DNA from: Actinoplanes sp. N902-109
GTDB lineage: Bacteria; Actinomycetota; Actinomycetes; Mycobacteriales; Micromonosporaceae
Reading direction: 5' to 3'
DNA length: 64,000 nucleotides
Assembly: GCF_000389965.1 (NCBI RefSeq)
Contig: NC_021191.1
Location: forward strand, 6,573,501-6,637,500
Shown here: piece by piece, positions 41,901 through 49,564 of the stretch
Layout: every line of letters begins with the position of its first letter
How positions within the stretch are numbered: position 1 is the first letter of the stretch
The notes under the pieces: model-generated
What the model was told of the DNA's origin: nothing
Databases searched by the model: none
What the model saw: the letters and a program-made list of their open reading frames with translations, nothing else
Translations under genes and position numbers: made by a program

Positions 41901-42920
41901 GACGGTCACCGGGCCCGGCGGCCGGCCGACGGTCCGGCGCAGCCCGGCGTCCAGGTGGTCGTGCGGCAGCAGGAGGCTGATGAGCCCGGTCTCGCTGGTG
42001 CCGTAGACCTGGAACAGGACCGGCCCGAAGATCTTCGCGGCCTCGGCGAGGCGTTCCGGGGAGGCGGGACTGCCGGTGTAGAACACCTCCCGCAGGCTCG
42101 ACAGGTCGGTACGGTCGATGTCCGGGTGCCCCGCGAGGGCGTACACCTGCGGGGATCCCAGCACCAGCCGGCTGATGCGGTGCTCGCCGATGGCCCGCAG
42201 CACGGCCGCCGGTTCGAAGCCGTGGTGCAGCACGACGAGCCCACCGGCGACCACGGCGTCGTCGGCCGACGACCCGCCGGAGTGCGTCAGTGGTGCGGTG
42301 ATCAGCAGGGTGACGTGCTGACCGTGCGCCGCCTGGGCCTGCGCCATCTCGTTCTTGACCCGGAAGCTCCAGCTCACGCCCTTCGGCCGGCCGGTCGAGC
42401 CGCTGGTGAACGTGACCATGGCGACGTCGCCCTCGCGTACCGCGGCCGGGTCGAGGGCGGCGGCGCTGGTGAGGTCGACCATGCCCTCGACGGCGCCGAG
42501 CACCGCGACTAGGGGTGCGTCCGCGAGCGGCCCGCACAGCTGCCGGGCGCGCTCCACATTGGCCCGGTCCACCACCAGCATGGCAGGCCGGGTCGTGGCC
42601 AGGATGTCGCGCTGCACGGCGAGCGGCAGCTCCTCGTCGGGGTTCACGGCGTTGACCCCGCGGATGTGGATCACCGTGGCACCGAGCAGGTTGGCCGCCC
42701 AGCGCAGCAGCAGAGTCGCCGCGGTGTTGGGGTCGGTCAGCACCGCGACGAGGCTGCCCGGCCCGATGCCACGCCCGTGCATCGCCGACGCCGCCGTTTC
42801 CACCGCGGCGGCGAGATCGCCGGACCGTACGGGCTCACCGAGCGAGATGAGCGCCGTGTCGCCGGGGTTCTCGTGCAGCGTGGCAAGGATCTGGCGTACG
42901 TAGTGTTCGGGATGTGGCAC
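38988..42920 (-). CDS. Fused AMP-ligase / truncated condensation / adenylation / PCP protein
   Basis: A 1310-residue protein with an odd order. Residues 1-510: acyl-AMP ligase (FTSGSTGRPKG; YGTSETG; GPGKPDR with the A10 Lys). Residues about 525-735: the C-terminal part of a condensation-like domain, with no HHxxxDG. Residues 735-1210: amino acid adenylation domain (YTSGTTGRPKG, AYGPTEITVC, YRTGD, PAGKLDR). The end holds a PCP with LGGDS (Ser near 1259). My manual reading of the specificity residues is D-A-A-L-M-A-A-V-C-K, which suggests a hydrophobic or aromatic amino acid; low confidence. GTG 42920 has GGAGG 6 nt upstream. There is no carrier between the ligase and the C remnant, so the ligase must load a partner in trans or be vestigial. 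Confidence 0.92.
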   Translation of the reverse strand: MPHPEHYVRQILATLHENPGDTALISLGEPVRSGDLAAAVETAASAMHGRGIGPGSLVAVLTDPNTAATLLLRWAANLLGATVIHIRGVNAVNPDEELPLAVQRDILATTRPAMLVVDRANVERARQLCGPLADAPLVAVLGAVEGMVDLTSAAALDPAAVREGDVAMVTFTSGSTGRPKGVSWSFRVKNEMAQAQAAHGQHVTLLITAPLTHSGGSSADDAVVAGGLVVLHHGFEPAAVLRAIGEHRISRLVLGSPQVYALAGHPDIDRTDLSSLREVFYTGSPASPERLAEAAKIFGPVLFQVYGTSETGLISLLLPHDHLDAGLRRTVGRPPGPVTVAICDPQTGEPLPAGQAGEVCVAGRWRMERYWNEPELTAATIRDGFVRTGDVGHFDEDGYLHLHGRLADVMKVNGIKVYPDAVERALMDHSAVAQAAVFGVEDANRVERMVAVVALRPGEHAETAELAEHVALVLSPSHVPAEIEMRDSLPVTGPGKPDRALLRTGVVTAITRRLRAEEEQNEQLQRLLSTVEPSVLGVPAEDSPIFVELPTVVGERIVAYAEGAGLAVRDVVHAAYAVVLSWLTRTGTVVFGGDDPRDGVLAEVASGVTFAGLAGSVRPVARIRDLTAADPLFDTTVTVAPEETGAPPPPPAAGITLAVDVRPAGDGLRLAAWHQPAADAATALGMLAAVIEAAGADPQTPVGRLPMLAEPQRRQILDDWGRGGPGPERRVLAELLDRPVNATPEAAALVTATGTISYRTLSDRADRLAATLRARGAAPGSLIALALPRSAELVVAVLAVARTGAAFVTVDPGYPAERIAFMLADSRPLLVCSTAAAAAALPGDTPTLLLGADPRSEPDDGPAAVAVTPGLDDIAYVVYTSGTTGRPKGVAVTHSGLSALSRAMVAGMDLRPASRLLQFASPSFDAFVAELLGAFGAGCALVISEQTLAGESLAAVITAHDVDRVLLPPVAAGSITPDQVPGVRGIMTAGEALPAELAARWAPGRHLVNAYGPTEITVCATSSDPLSGQGRPPIGRPIAGTTVYVLGPGLQPVPPGVVGELYVAGDGVALGYLGRPALTAARFVADPFGAAGSRMYRTGDLVSWTADGTLMFHGRGDDQVKLYGHRIELGEIEAVLATHPAVGRAVASVRTIAPDRAQLVAHVIPAEGTAPTGAELREHAAAQLPAFMVPAAVVLTGEFPVTPAGKLDRGALPEPTVAAAAPEAGLTDAERAFRAIFMDLLTVSDAEAASNFFQLGGDSMLAITLIQRARDAGYAVSPREIIDNPTVAGLAAAATTVARPPAPPAQENPS

Positions 42921-42935
42921 GGTGCTCCTCCAATA

Positions 42936-42968
42936 CCGATGCCTGACCGTCAGTCAGGAACGTATCGG
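42936..42968. promoter_or_regulatory. Two-tier palindrome over the A-PCP operon transcription start
   Basis: CCTGAC-CGTCA-GTCAGG (42942-42958) is a perfect 6-bp inverted repeat with an outer matching pair CCGAT (42936-42940) and ATCGG (42964-42968). TGACNGTCA-type cores are common in TetR-family operators. It abuts the -10 hexamer at 42959-42964, so a bound protein would block transcription. Confidence 0.5.
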
Positions 42969-43003
42969 CGGGGAGCGGCTGCCCCTATCCCTTGGGTTGA
43001 CAG
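42959..43003 (-). promoter_or_regulatory. A-PCP operon promoter with shared cluster operator
   Basis: Coding strand: CTGTCAA-CCCAA-GGGAT (42987-43003), 22 nt, TACGTT (42959-42964). The motif overlaps the last codons and stop of the upstream methyltransferase gene. Predicted start near 42952, about 32 nt before the GTG at 42920. Confidence 0.58.
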
Positions 43004-43785
43004 TCTTGCGGACGGCGGCCGATCGCGACGGTGCAGTACCACTCGTCGGAGGTCGAGACGTGCGCCTCCAGGCCGTGCGCCGACATCGCCGTGGCGGTCA
43101 GCGCGGCCTGGCTCTCACCGGTCTCGATGAGCAGGTGGCCGCCGGGCGCGAGCCATCGCGTGGCCTGCTCGGCGACCCGGCGGTGCACCTCGACACCGTC
43201 GAAGCCGCCGTCCAGCGCCACCCGGGGTTCGTGGTCGCGGGCCTCCGGCGGCATCATCGCGATCTCGTCGGTGGGGACGTAGGGGGCGTTGACGATCAGG
43301 ACGCCGACGGTGCCGCGCAGTTCGGCCGGCAGGGCGTCGAACAGGTCGCCCTCGTGGACCCGGCCACCGATCGGTTCGAGGTTGCGGCGCGCGCACCGCA
43401 CGGCGGCGGGCTCGATGTCGGCGGCGTACAGGCCGATGCCGGGGACCCGGGCTGCGACGGCCGCGCCGATCGCACCGGTGCCGCAGCACAGGTCGACCAC
43501 CACCGCGCTCCCGGCGGTGACGGCGACTGCTTGCTCGACCAGGTACGTGGTGCGCCGGCGGGGGACGAAAACCCCGGGGTCGACGGCGATGCGCAGGCCA
43601 CAGAACTCGGCCCACCCGAGGATGACCTCCAGCGGTTCGCCGTCCACCCGGCGCCGGGTCATCAGGTCGAGGTCCTCGGGCGTACGCGCGGCGTCGACGA
43701 GCAGGCCGGCCTCGTCCTCGGCGAAGACGCAGCCGGCGGCACGCAGCCGGCGGACGACGGCCTCGGTGGGGTCCGTGGTGGTCAT
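42985..43785 (-). CDS. PrmC/HemK-like methyltransferase with altered catalytic motif
   Basis: SAM-dependent methyltransferase of 266 residues. The SAM loop is DLCCGTGAIG (98-107) and the motif that is NPPY in PrmC N5-glutamine methyltransferases is NAPY (166-169). The first ~70 residues are helical, like the substrate lobe of PrmC. ATG 43785 overlaps the stop of the luciferase-like gene (ATGA). True PrmC is a housekeeping enzyme beside prfA; this copy lies in a biosynthetic operon. It may therefore methylate a small molecule or carrier-bound amide. N-methylation is a guess. Confidence 0.82.
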   Translation of the reverse strand: MTTTDPTEAVVRRLRAAGCVFAEDEAGLLVDAARTPEDLDLMTRRRVDGEPLEVILGWAEFCGLRIAVDPGVFVPRRRTTYLVEQAVAVTAGSAVVVDLCCGTGAIGAAVAARVPGIGLYAADIEPAAVRCARRNLEPIGGRVHEGDLFDALPAELRGTVGVLIVNAPYVPTDEIAMMPPEARDHEPRVALDGGFDGVEVHRRVAEQATRWLAPGGHLLIETGESQAALTATAMSAHGLEAHVSTSDEWYCTVAIGRRPQDCQPKG

Positions 43786-44834
43786 TGCGGGGCTCCCGTC
43801 GTGGTGCCGGTGCTTGCCAGGGCGGCGCGGACGGCCGGTACGACGTCGCGGCCGAGCAGTTCGACGGTGCGCGCGACGTCGGCGAAGGGCAGGCCACCCG
43901 AGTCGACCTGCAGCAGCACCCGGTCCTGGCCCAGCACCCGGTGTTGTTCGATGATCTTGGCGGCGACCTGGGCGGGGTCGCCGGTCAGCAACGCCTCGGC
44001 ACCGGCGGCGTGCCGTTCGAAGCCGTCGCGGTCGAGCACGATCCGCCCGCGCGAGTGCAGGTCGAGGTATTCGGCGAGGTACGGGTAGAAGCCCGCGGCC
44101 TGGGCGGGCTCCGCGACGACATACGCCTGGCTGGTGGTCGCCACCCGCAACGCGGCCGGGTCGTGCCCGTGCGAGACCGCCGCCTCCCGGTACGCCGCCA
44201 GGTTCTCGGCCAGGCGGGCCGTGGACCCCGGGGTGACCGCGGCGGTCACCGGCAGCCCGAGCTGGCCGGCCCGGATCAGGCTGCCCCGGTTGCCGCCGAC
44301 GCCGATGCCGACCGGCAGCGGCTGCTGCACCGCGCGCGGGCCCACCCAGGACCCGAGCAGCGGTGGCCGGTGCTCGCCGCGCCAGGTGACCGAGGGGTTC
44401 CGGCGGACCTGCAGGAGCAGGTCGAGGTGCTCGGTGAACACGGCGTCGTAGTCGTCCATGGCGTACCCGAACAGGTCGAACGGCTCGGGGAACGCGCCCC
44501 GCCCGACGGTGATCTCGGCGCGGCCGCCGGACACCGCGTCGAGCGTGGCGAAGTCTTCGTAGACCCGTACCGGGTCGAGGACGCCGATCAGCGTGGTGGC
44601 ACTGGTGAGCCGGATGCGCTCGGTGGCCTGCGCGACGGCGGCCAGCACCACGGCCGGCGACGGCACCGCGTAGTTGGGGTGGTGGTGCTCCCCGACCGCG
44701 AAGACATCCAGACCGGCCTGCTCGGCGAGGTGCCCGAGACGCACGATCCGGCGGATCCGCTCGTCGGGTGCCACCGTGTGGTCCGAACGCGGGTCGGACG
44801 TGAGGTCTGCGAGGCTGATCAGCCCGATTTCCAT
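43782..44834 (-). CDS. Luciferase-like flavin-dependent monooxygenase (LLM class)
   Basis: TIM-barrel flavoprotein of 350 residues. The N-terminus MEIGLISLADL, the VGEHHHPNYAVPSPAVVLAAVAQATERIRLTSAT block, the VSGGRAEITVGRG turn and GVGGNRGSLIRAGQLGLPV are typical of the bacterial luciferase family. ATG 44834 has GAGGCAGG upstream. It overlaps the PrmC-like gene and lies 49 nt after the FAD hydroxylase. Such enzymes use FMNH2 supplied by a reductase; the cluster FMN reductase is a candidate partner. Baeyer-Villiger or N-oxidation are possible; the reaction cannot be read. Confidence 0.87.
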   Translation of the reverse strand: MEIGLISLADLTSDPRSDHTVAPDERIRRIVRLGHLAEQAGLDVFAVGEHHHPNYAVPSPAVVLAAVAQATERIRLTSATTLIGVLDPVRVYEDFATLDAVSGGRAEITVGRGAFPEPFDLFGYAMDDYDAVFTEHLDLLLQVRRNPSVTWRGEHRPPLLGSWVGPRAVQQPLPVGIGVGGNRGSLIRAGQLGLPVTAAVTPGSTARLAENLAAYREAAVSHGHDPAALRVATTSQAYVVAEPAQAAGFYPYLAEYLDLHSRGRIVLDRDGFERHAAGAEALLTGDPAQVAAKIIEQHRVLGQDRVLLQVDSGGLPFADVARTVELLGRDVVPAVRAALASTGTTTGAPQ

Positions 44835-44883
44835 GAACCTGCCTCAACGGGACGGCTACGACGATCCACCGTACCGTGGCACC

Positions 44884-46410
44884 TCACGCCGCGCTCAGCT
44901 GCCTCCTCAGGTCCGCCAGCAGCGCCGGGACAGCGCTGAGCTCCGCCACCGCACCGAAGACGTGGTGGTCGGGGCGCACCAGGACCGCGGCGGCACCGAG
45001 TTCGCCCAGGTAGGACGCATGGACACCGGCCACATCGTCCACCGCGCCGGGTCCCAGCCGGGCGATGATCAGGTCGACGCCGGGCAGGACCGGTCCACTG
45101 TCCACCGCACCCGTGGTGAGCAGCACGAACCCACGTCCCACCCGGTCGTCGAACAGGCCGGTGAGCCCGCCCACCCGGACCCGGCCCTGCGGGAGCACCG
45201 CGCCACGGGCCGCTGTCAGGCTCTCCGGCAGACGGCTGAGCAGGCCCTCGGTCAGCGGCTTGGCGGGTTCCGGGCGGTTCGGTCCGCGCCGGGAGTTGGC
45301 AAGGATCGCGGCGTCGCGGTCGGCGGCGGCGTCCGGGTCCGACACGCAGATGACCCGCCCCAGCTTCACCGATTCCCGGATGGCCTGGCGGGCCTGGGCG
45401 CGTCGCTCGATCGTGTACGTGTCGAGCAGCTCCGCGGGTGCCCCGCGCAGGACGAGGTCGAGCTTCCAGCTGAGGTTCGCCACGTCCTGCAGGCCCGAGC
45501 ACATACCCTGGCCCGCGAACGGTGGCATCAGGTGTGCGGCGTCCCCGGCGAGCAGAACCCGCCCCTGCCGCCACTGCTCGGCCCACATCGCCCGGAACGT
45601 GTAGGTGGAACTGCGCACCAGGCGCGCGTTGTCCGGCCGTACGCCGTGCGGTTCGAGCAACCGCCACGCCGCGTCGCTGGTCCGCAGCTCGCCGAGGTCC
45701 TCGCCGGGCAGCCGCATGAACTCCCAGCGCCGACGCCCGGGGCCGCTGCCGACCGCCGTGGTCGGCCGGGCCGGGTCGCACCACTGCTGGTTGGTCGGCA
45801 CGAACGGGCGCTCGACGGCGGGCTCCACATCGCACAGCAGCCAGTCGTACGAGAAACCGAGATCCGTGACGCCGACGCCGAGCCGCTCGCGGACGAAGCT
45901 GTTCGCCCCGTCGCAGCCGATCACCCAGCGCGCGGCGACGGCGTGCATCTCGCCGTCTGCACTCTTGCTGCCGACCTCCACCCGATCGCCGTCCTCTCGC
46001 AGGTCGACGACCTCGTGCCCGCGCCAGATCCGGACCTGCGGGAAGGTGGCCAACCGGCGGACGAGCAGGTCCTCCAGCGCGGGCTGGTGCATGGTGCTCG
46101 CGTCCGGCCATCCGTAACGGCCCACGGCGGCGAACACGATGTCCAGCAGCACCCGGCCCCGTGCGTCCAGCCACTGGTAACCGGTGGCGGGCTCGGACAG
46201 GCCCGGCAGGTCGGCGCCGACGCCCGCATCGGCGAGCAGCCGCGCCGTCTCGCCGTCGAAGCTGGTGGCGCGGGGCAGCCGGTAGGGCTCCGGGCGGCGC
46301 TCGACGACGCCGACCCGCCAGCCGCGCTGGGCGAGCAGGATCGCCAGGGTGGTGCCGATCGGGCCGAGGCCCACGACGGCGACGTCGACGTCACCCTGCG
46401 GGCCGCTCAC
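44884..46410 (-). CDS. FAD-dependent aromatic hydroxylase (MhpA / Rif-Orf19-like)
   Basis: Class A flavin monooxygenase of 508 residues. Visible are the dinucleotide fold GLGPIG near the N-terminus, VIGCDGANSFVRERLG (the DG motif), and LLAGDAAHLMPPFAGQGMCSGLQD (the GD motif). The C-terminal thioredoxin-like extension matches the 3-(3-hydroxyphenyl)propionate hydroxylase subgroup. GTG 46410 overlaps the P450 stop (GTGA); GTG 46413 is an alternative. Rif-Orf19 of this subgroup hydroxylates the aromatic ring during rifamycin naphthalene formation. A ring hydroxylation in an aromatic-starter polyketide fits; that is inference. Confidence 0.88.
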   Translation of the reverse strand: MSGPQGDVDVAVVGLGPIGTTLAILLAQRGWRVGVVERRPEPYRLPRATSFDGETARLLADAGVGADLPGLSEPATGYQWLDARGRVLLDIVFAAVGRYGWPDASTMHQPALEDLLVRRLATFPQVRIWRGHEVVDLREDGDRVEVGSKSADGEMHAVAARWVIGCDGANSFVRERLGVGVTDLGFSYDWLLCDVEPAVERPFVPTNQQWCDPARPTTAVGSGPGRRRWEFMRLPGEDLGELRTSDAAWRLLEPHGVRPDNARLVRSSTYTFRAMWAEQWRQGRVLLAGDAAHLMPPFAGQGMCSGLQDVANLSWKLDLVLRGAPAELLDTYTIERRAQARQAIRESVKLGRVICVSDPDAAADRDAAILANSRRGPNRPEPAKPLTEGLLSRLPESLTAARGAVLPQGRVRVGGLTGLFDDRVGRGFVLLTTGAVDSGPVLPGVDLIIARLGPGAVDDVAGVHASYLGELGAAAVLVRPDHHVFGAVAELSAVPALLADLRRQLSAA

Positions 46411-47609
46411 CACCGTACGAGCAGCTCGTGGACGCTGAAGACCGGCGTCCGCGAGCGCAGCCGCACGGCGTCGACGGGACCGTCCAGGGTCAGCTCCGGC
46501 AGCCCGGTCACCAGGGTCCGCAGCGCGATCGTCAGCAGCGTACGGGCGAGGCGCTGACCGAGGCAGATGTGCACGCCGTACCCGAAGGCGAGGTGCCCGG
46601 ACGGGTCCCGGTCCAGGTCGAGCAGGTCGGGGTGGGCGAACCGGCTCCCGTCCCGGTTGGCGGCCGGCAGGGAGATGGTGACGGTGTCCCCGGCGCGCAC
46701 CAGGTGGCCGCCGACCTCGACGTCGCTGAGGGCCGTCCGGAAGATCTGGTACTGGTTGACCGTCGTGTAGCGCAACAGTTCCTCGACGGCGTTGGGCACG
46801 CCCGCCCCGCTCGCGCAGGTCTCCCGGAACGCCGCCAGCTGGTCCCGGTGGTGCAGGAGCGCCAGGCTGGTCGCCGCCAAGGCGCCCTCGCAGGTGGTGA
46901 GCCCGGCCGCGAACACGACCAGGAGCATGTTGGTGATCTCCCGGTCGGTCAGCCCGGGTACGCCGGTCAGCCGGCCGATCATCGAGTCGCCCGGGTCGGC
47001 GCGCTCCTTCTCGACGAGGTCACGCAGATGCAGGAACGCCTCCTTGGACGCCGCGAACTCGTCCTCGACCGGTACGTCGTCGTCGTTGGCGGTCTCGGAC
47101 AGCCGGGCCAGGACCGCCCCGCTCCCGGCGGACAAGCCGAGCAGATCGTTGAGGACCGTGCGGCACAGTGGCTGCACGTACCCGGTCACCAGGTCGGCCG
47201 GTGAGCCCAGCCCGCGCAGCGTGGTCAGCTGTTCCGCGGCCGCCACCTCGATCCGTTCGCCGAGCGCCGCCATCCGGTGCGTGGTGAACTCGCCGGTCAG
47301 CATGGTCCGGTAGCGCGTGTGCTCGGGCGGGTCCATGTGGATGAACATGCCGGGGATGATCGGCATGGCCGGGAAGGGCTCGCCCTTCTTGGTGACCGGG
47401 AAGTGCGCCGAGTGGAAGTTGTGGCTGAACGCCGGGCTGCTCAGCACCTCCTTGGCCACCTCCAGCCCGGTCGCCAGCCACCCGACATGCCCGTCCGGAT
47501 AGACCATCCGCGACAGCGGCTGCTCGGCCCCCAGCTCGCGCAGCACCGCGGGCGGGTCGAACGCGTCCGTGCGGTCCCAGTGTTGCAGGTACGTGATCGG
47601 CTCGGACAT
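46407..47609 (-). CDS. Cytochrome P450 (first gene of the tailoring operon)
   Basis: A 400-residue P450. I-helix: VVFAAGLTTCEGAL. ExxR: EELLRY. Haem loop: FGYGVHICLGQRLAR with Cys349. The HMDPPEHTRYR segment is the C-helix haem contact common to CYP105/107-like enzymes. ATG 47609 has GAGGAAGGG upstream; the frame extends further but that part is not family-like. It overlaps the FAD hydroxylase by 4 nt. Likely late-stage oxidation of the macrolactam or its aromatic part. Confidence 0.9.
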   Translation of the reverse strand: MSEPITYLQHWDRTDAFDPPAVLRELGAEQPLSRMVYPDGHVGWLATGLEVAKEVLSSPAFSHNFHSAHFPVTKKGEPFPAMPIIPGMFIHMDPPEHTRYRTMLTGEFTTHRMAALGERIEVAAAEQLTTLRGLGSPADLVTGYVQPLCRTVLNDLLGLSAGSGAVLARLSETANDDDVPVEDEFAASKEAFLHLRDLVEKERADPGDSMIGRLTGVPGLTDREITNMLLVVFAAGLTTCEGALAATSLALLHHRDQLAAFRETCASGAGVPNAVEELLRYTTVNQYQIFRTALSDVEVGGHLVRAGDTVTISLPAANRDGSRFAHPDLLDLDRDPSGHLAFGYGVHICLGQRLARTLLTIALRTLVTGLPELTLDGPVDAVRLRSRTPVFSVHELLVRW

Positions 47610-47654
47610 GTCAGAACCCTTCCTCGATCCCACGGGCGTGACCCGGACAGATCG

Positions 47655-47698
47655 AGGCTAGGAAAGTTCCTGCCGCCCGCCATCCCCAGCTCTGGTAA
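47655..47698 (-). promoter_or_regulatory. Tailoring operon promoter with shared cluster operator
   Basis: Coding strand: TTACCAG-AGCTG-GGGAT (47682-47698), 21 nt, TAGCCT (47655-47660). It is the rightmost copy seen and marks the probable cluster edge. Predicted start near 47648, about 40 nt before the ATG at 47609. Confidence 0.58.
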
Positions 47699-47714
47699 GT
47701 CCGGCGCGCACCCG

Positions 47715-47744
47715 TTGTTCACCCGTCACCGCCGCCGCTAGCTT
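47715..47744 (+). promoter_or_regulatory. Possible promoter for the divergent oxidoreductase
   Basis: TTGTTC (47715-47720), 18-nt spacer, TAGCTT (47739-47744). The start of transcription would fall at about the ATG (47751), so the mRNA may be leaderless, which is common in actinobacteria. Confidence 0.3.
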
Positions 47745-47750
47745 GGCCCC

Positions 47751-48734
47751 ATGCTCAGCGACAGCATGCGTGCCGTGTACGCCTCGGCGCCGACCCCCGA
47801 TGACCCGCTTTCCGCTCTCGTCGTCGGGGAGCGCCCCACCCCCGTGGTCCCCGACGGGTGGGTCCGCGTCGACGTACGAGCCGTGTCGCTCAACCACAAG
47901 GACCTGTGGACGCTGCGCGGTGTGGGCCTCGACCACGATCAGTACCCCCGGATCCTGGGCTGCGAGGCCGCGGGGCTGGACCCCGAGGGCCGGCGGGTGC
48001 TGCTGTACCCGCTGCTGGACTGCCCGCCGGGCGCCGGCGACGAGACGCTGCACCTGCCGGCCGCCCAGCTGTCCGGTGCGCGCCCCGGCACGCTGGCCGA
48101 GCATTTCACCGCGCCCCGGTCGAGCCTGCTGCCGATACCGGACCACCTGACCTGGGAGGAGGCCTCCTGTCTGGTCTGCACCTGGCTGCCGGCCTACCGG
48201 ATGCTGTTCACCAAGGCGCGGCTGCAGCCCGGTGACACGGTCCTGGTCCAGGGCGCCGCGGGTGGTCTTTCCACCGCGCTGATCGCCATCGGCGCGGCGT
48301 CGGGCCTGCGGGTCTGGGTCACCGGACGGACGCCCGAGCGGCGGTCCCTGGCCCGCCGCCTGGGTGCCGCCGAGACCTTCGAGCACGGCGCCGACCTACC
48401 GGCCCCGGTGGACGCGGTGATCGACGGCGTGGGCAAAGCCACCTGGCACCATTCGCTGCGCAGCGTCCGCCACGGCGGCACGGTGGTGGTGGCCGGCGCC
48501 ACCACGGGTGACGTGCCTCCCGCGCGCCTGCACCGGGTCTACTTCCACCAGATCAACATCGTGGGCTCGTTGAGCGGCACCCGGGAGGAGTACCAGCGCC
48601 TGTTCACCCTGATGAACACCACCGGCATCCGCCCGCTGGTGGACGACGCCCTGCCGTTGTCCGAGTCCCGCGCGGCCTTCAAACGCCTCTCCGACGGCGA
48701 CGTCCGGGGCAATCTCGTCATCACCCTGCCCTGA
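47751..48734 (+). CDS. Zinc-type alcohol dehydrogenase-like MDR oxidoreductase
   Basis: MDR protein of 327 residues. SLNHKDLWTLRGVG and ILGCEAAGLDPEG form the catalytic lobe, VLVQGAAGGLSTALIAIGAASG the cofactor fold, and GTREEYQRLFTLM the C-terminal segment of the YogA/quinone-reductase-like branch. The start may be ATG 47751 or ATG 47766 (MRAVYAS). It is divergent from the tailoring P450 and shares the intergenic operator, so it might belong to the cluster, but it could equally be a flanking gene. Confidence 0.82.
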   Translation: MLSDSMRAVYASAPTPDDPLSALVVGERPTPVVPDGWVRVDVRAVSLNHKDLWTLRGVGLDHDQYPRILGCEAAGLDPEGRRVLLYPLLDCPPGAGDETLHLPAAQLSGARPGTLAEHFTAPRSSLLPIPDHLTWEEASCLVCTWLPAYRMLFTKARLQPGDTVLVQGAAGGLSTALIAIGAASGLRVWVTGRTPERRSLARRLGAAETFEHGADLPAPVDAVIDGVGKATWHHSLRSVRHGGTVVVAGATTGDVPPARLHRVYFHQINIVGSLSGTREEYQRLFTLMNTTGIRPLVDDALPLSESRAAFKRLSDGDVRGNLVITLP

Positions 48735-48746
48735 CGGCGATGGTGG

Positions 48747-48772
48747 GCCGGGTGCTCGATCGGTGACCCGGC
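48747..48772. terminator. Hairpin after the oxidoreductase gene
   Basis: GCCGGGT and ACCCGGC form a perfect 7-bp stem around a 12-nt loop, 12 nt after the stop codon at 48734. No U-tract follows, as is usual in high-GC actinobacteria. Confidence 0.5.
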
Positions 48773-48835
48773 TGCGCGCGCCGCACCGCACCGACCTGCC
48801 TTGCGATGCGGTTAGACCACTGTCAAGCTAGACGC

Positions 48836-49561
48836 ATGTCTGTTCTTCCGGTCGTCGACCGTACGGGTCCGGCCTGCTGCCCGCCCTTGCAGGCGGAAGC
48901 GCTGGCCACGCGGACCGCGGGTCATCTGGCGCCGATGTTCAAAGCGCTCAGCGATCCGATCCGGCTACGGCTGCTGTCGCTGATCGCCTCGACCGCCGAG
49001 GTGTGCGTCTGCGACTTGACCGACGCCTTCGAGGTCACCGGCGCGACGATCTCCCACCACCTGCGGGTGTTGCGCGAGGCCGGCATGGTCGCCGTGGAAC
49101 GCCGCGGCACCTGGGCCTACTACCGGGTCAACCGCGAGGCACTCGACCGGCTCGGCCGGCTGCTGACCGGTTCGGCGCAGCCGCAGAGCCGGCCTGCGGC
49201 CGCAGGAGCCGAGGCACCGGACGTACAGACACCCGTTACCGGAACCCATCAGCGCGGGCTGATATCAGCGAGTCCTGATGTCGTACGTCTGCTCGGCGAT
49301 CCGCTGCGGGCCCAGATCGTGCGTATCCTGGCCGGCGGCCCGGCGACCACCTCCCACCTGGTCGCCGACACCGGCGCGAAGCAACCCAACATCTCGGGGC
49401 ACCTCAAGCAGCTGCGCGACGCGGGCGTCGTCGAGCCCGAGCCACGGGGACGCTTCACCTATTACCGGCTGGTGCCAGAATCCCTGCGGGGCGCTGCCCT
49501 GCAGCTCGCTGACCTGGCCGCCGACGCGCGGGCCCACTCCGCCACCTTCCGGGACTGCTGA
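48836..49561 (+). CDS. arsR: ArsR-family regulator with two fused helix-turn-helix domains
   Basis: Metalloid-responsive repressor of 241 residues built from two ArsR winged helices in tandem. The first (about 30-110) carries the arsenite-binding CVC (Cys57, Cys59, EVCVCDL) plus Cys14-Cys15 near the N-terminus. The second (about 140-220; TSHLVADTGAKQPNISGHLK) has no cysteines, so it likely only binds DNA. Ordinary ArsR is a homodimer of about 110 residues; this is a covalent pair. ATG 48836 begins MSVLPVV; an in-frame ATG at 48806 would only add non-conserved residues. It is followed after 3 nt by the ACR3 exporter gene. Confidence 0.9.
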   Translation: MSVLPVVDRTGPACCPPLQAEALATRTAGHLAPMFKALSDPIRLRLLSLIASTAEVCVCDLTDAFEVTGATISHHLRVLREAGMVAVERRGTWAYYRVNREALDRLGRLLTGSAQPQSRPAAAGAEAPDVQTPVTGTHQRGLISASPDVVRLLGDPLRAQIVRILAGGPATTSHLVADTGAKQPNISGHLKQLRDAGVVEPEPRGRFTYYRLVPESLRGAALQLADLAADARAHSATFRDC

Positions 49562-49564
49562 CCC

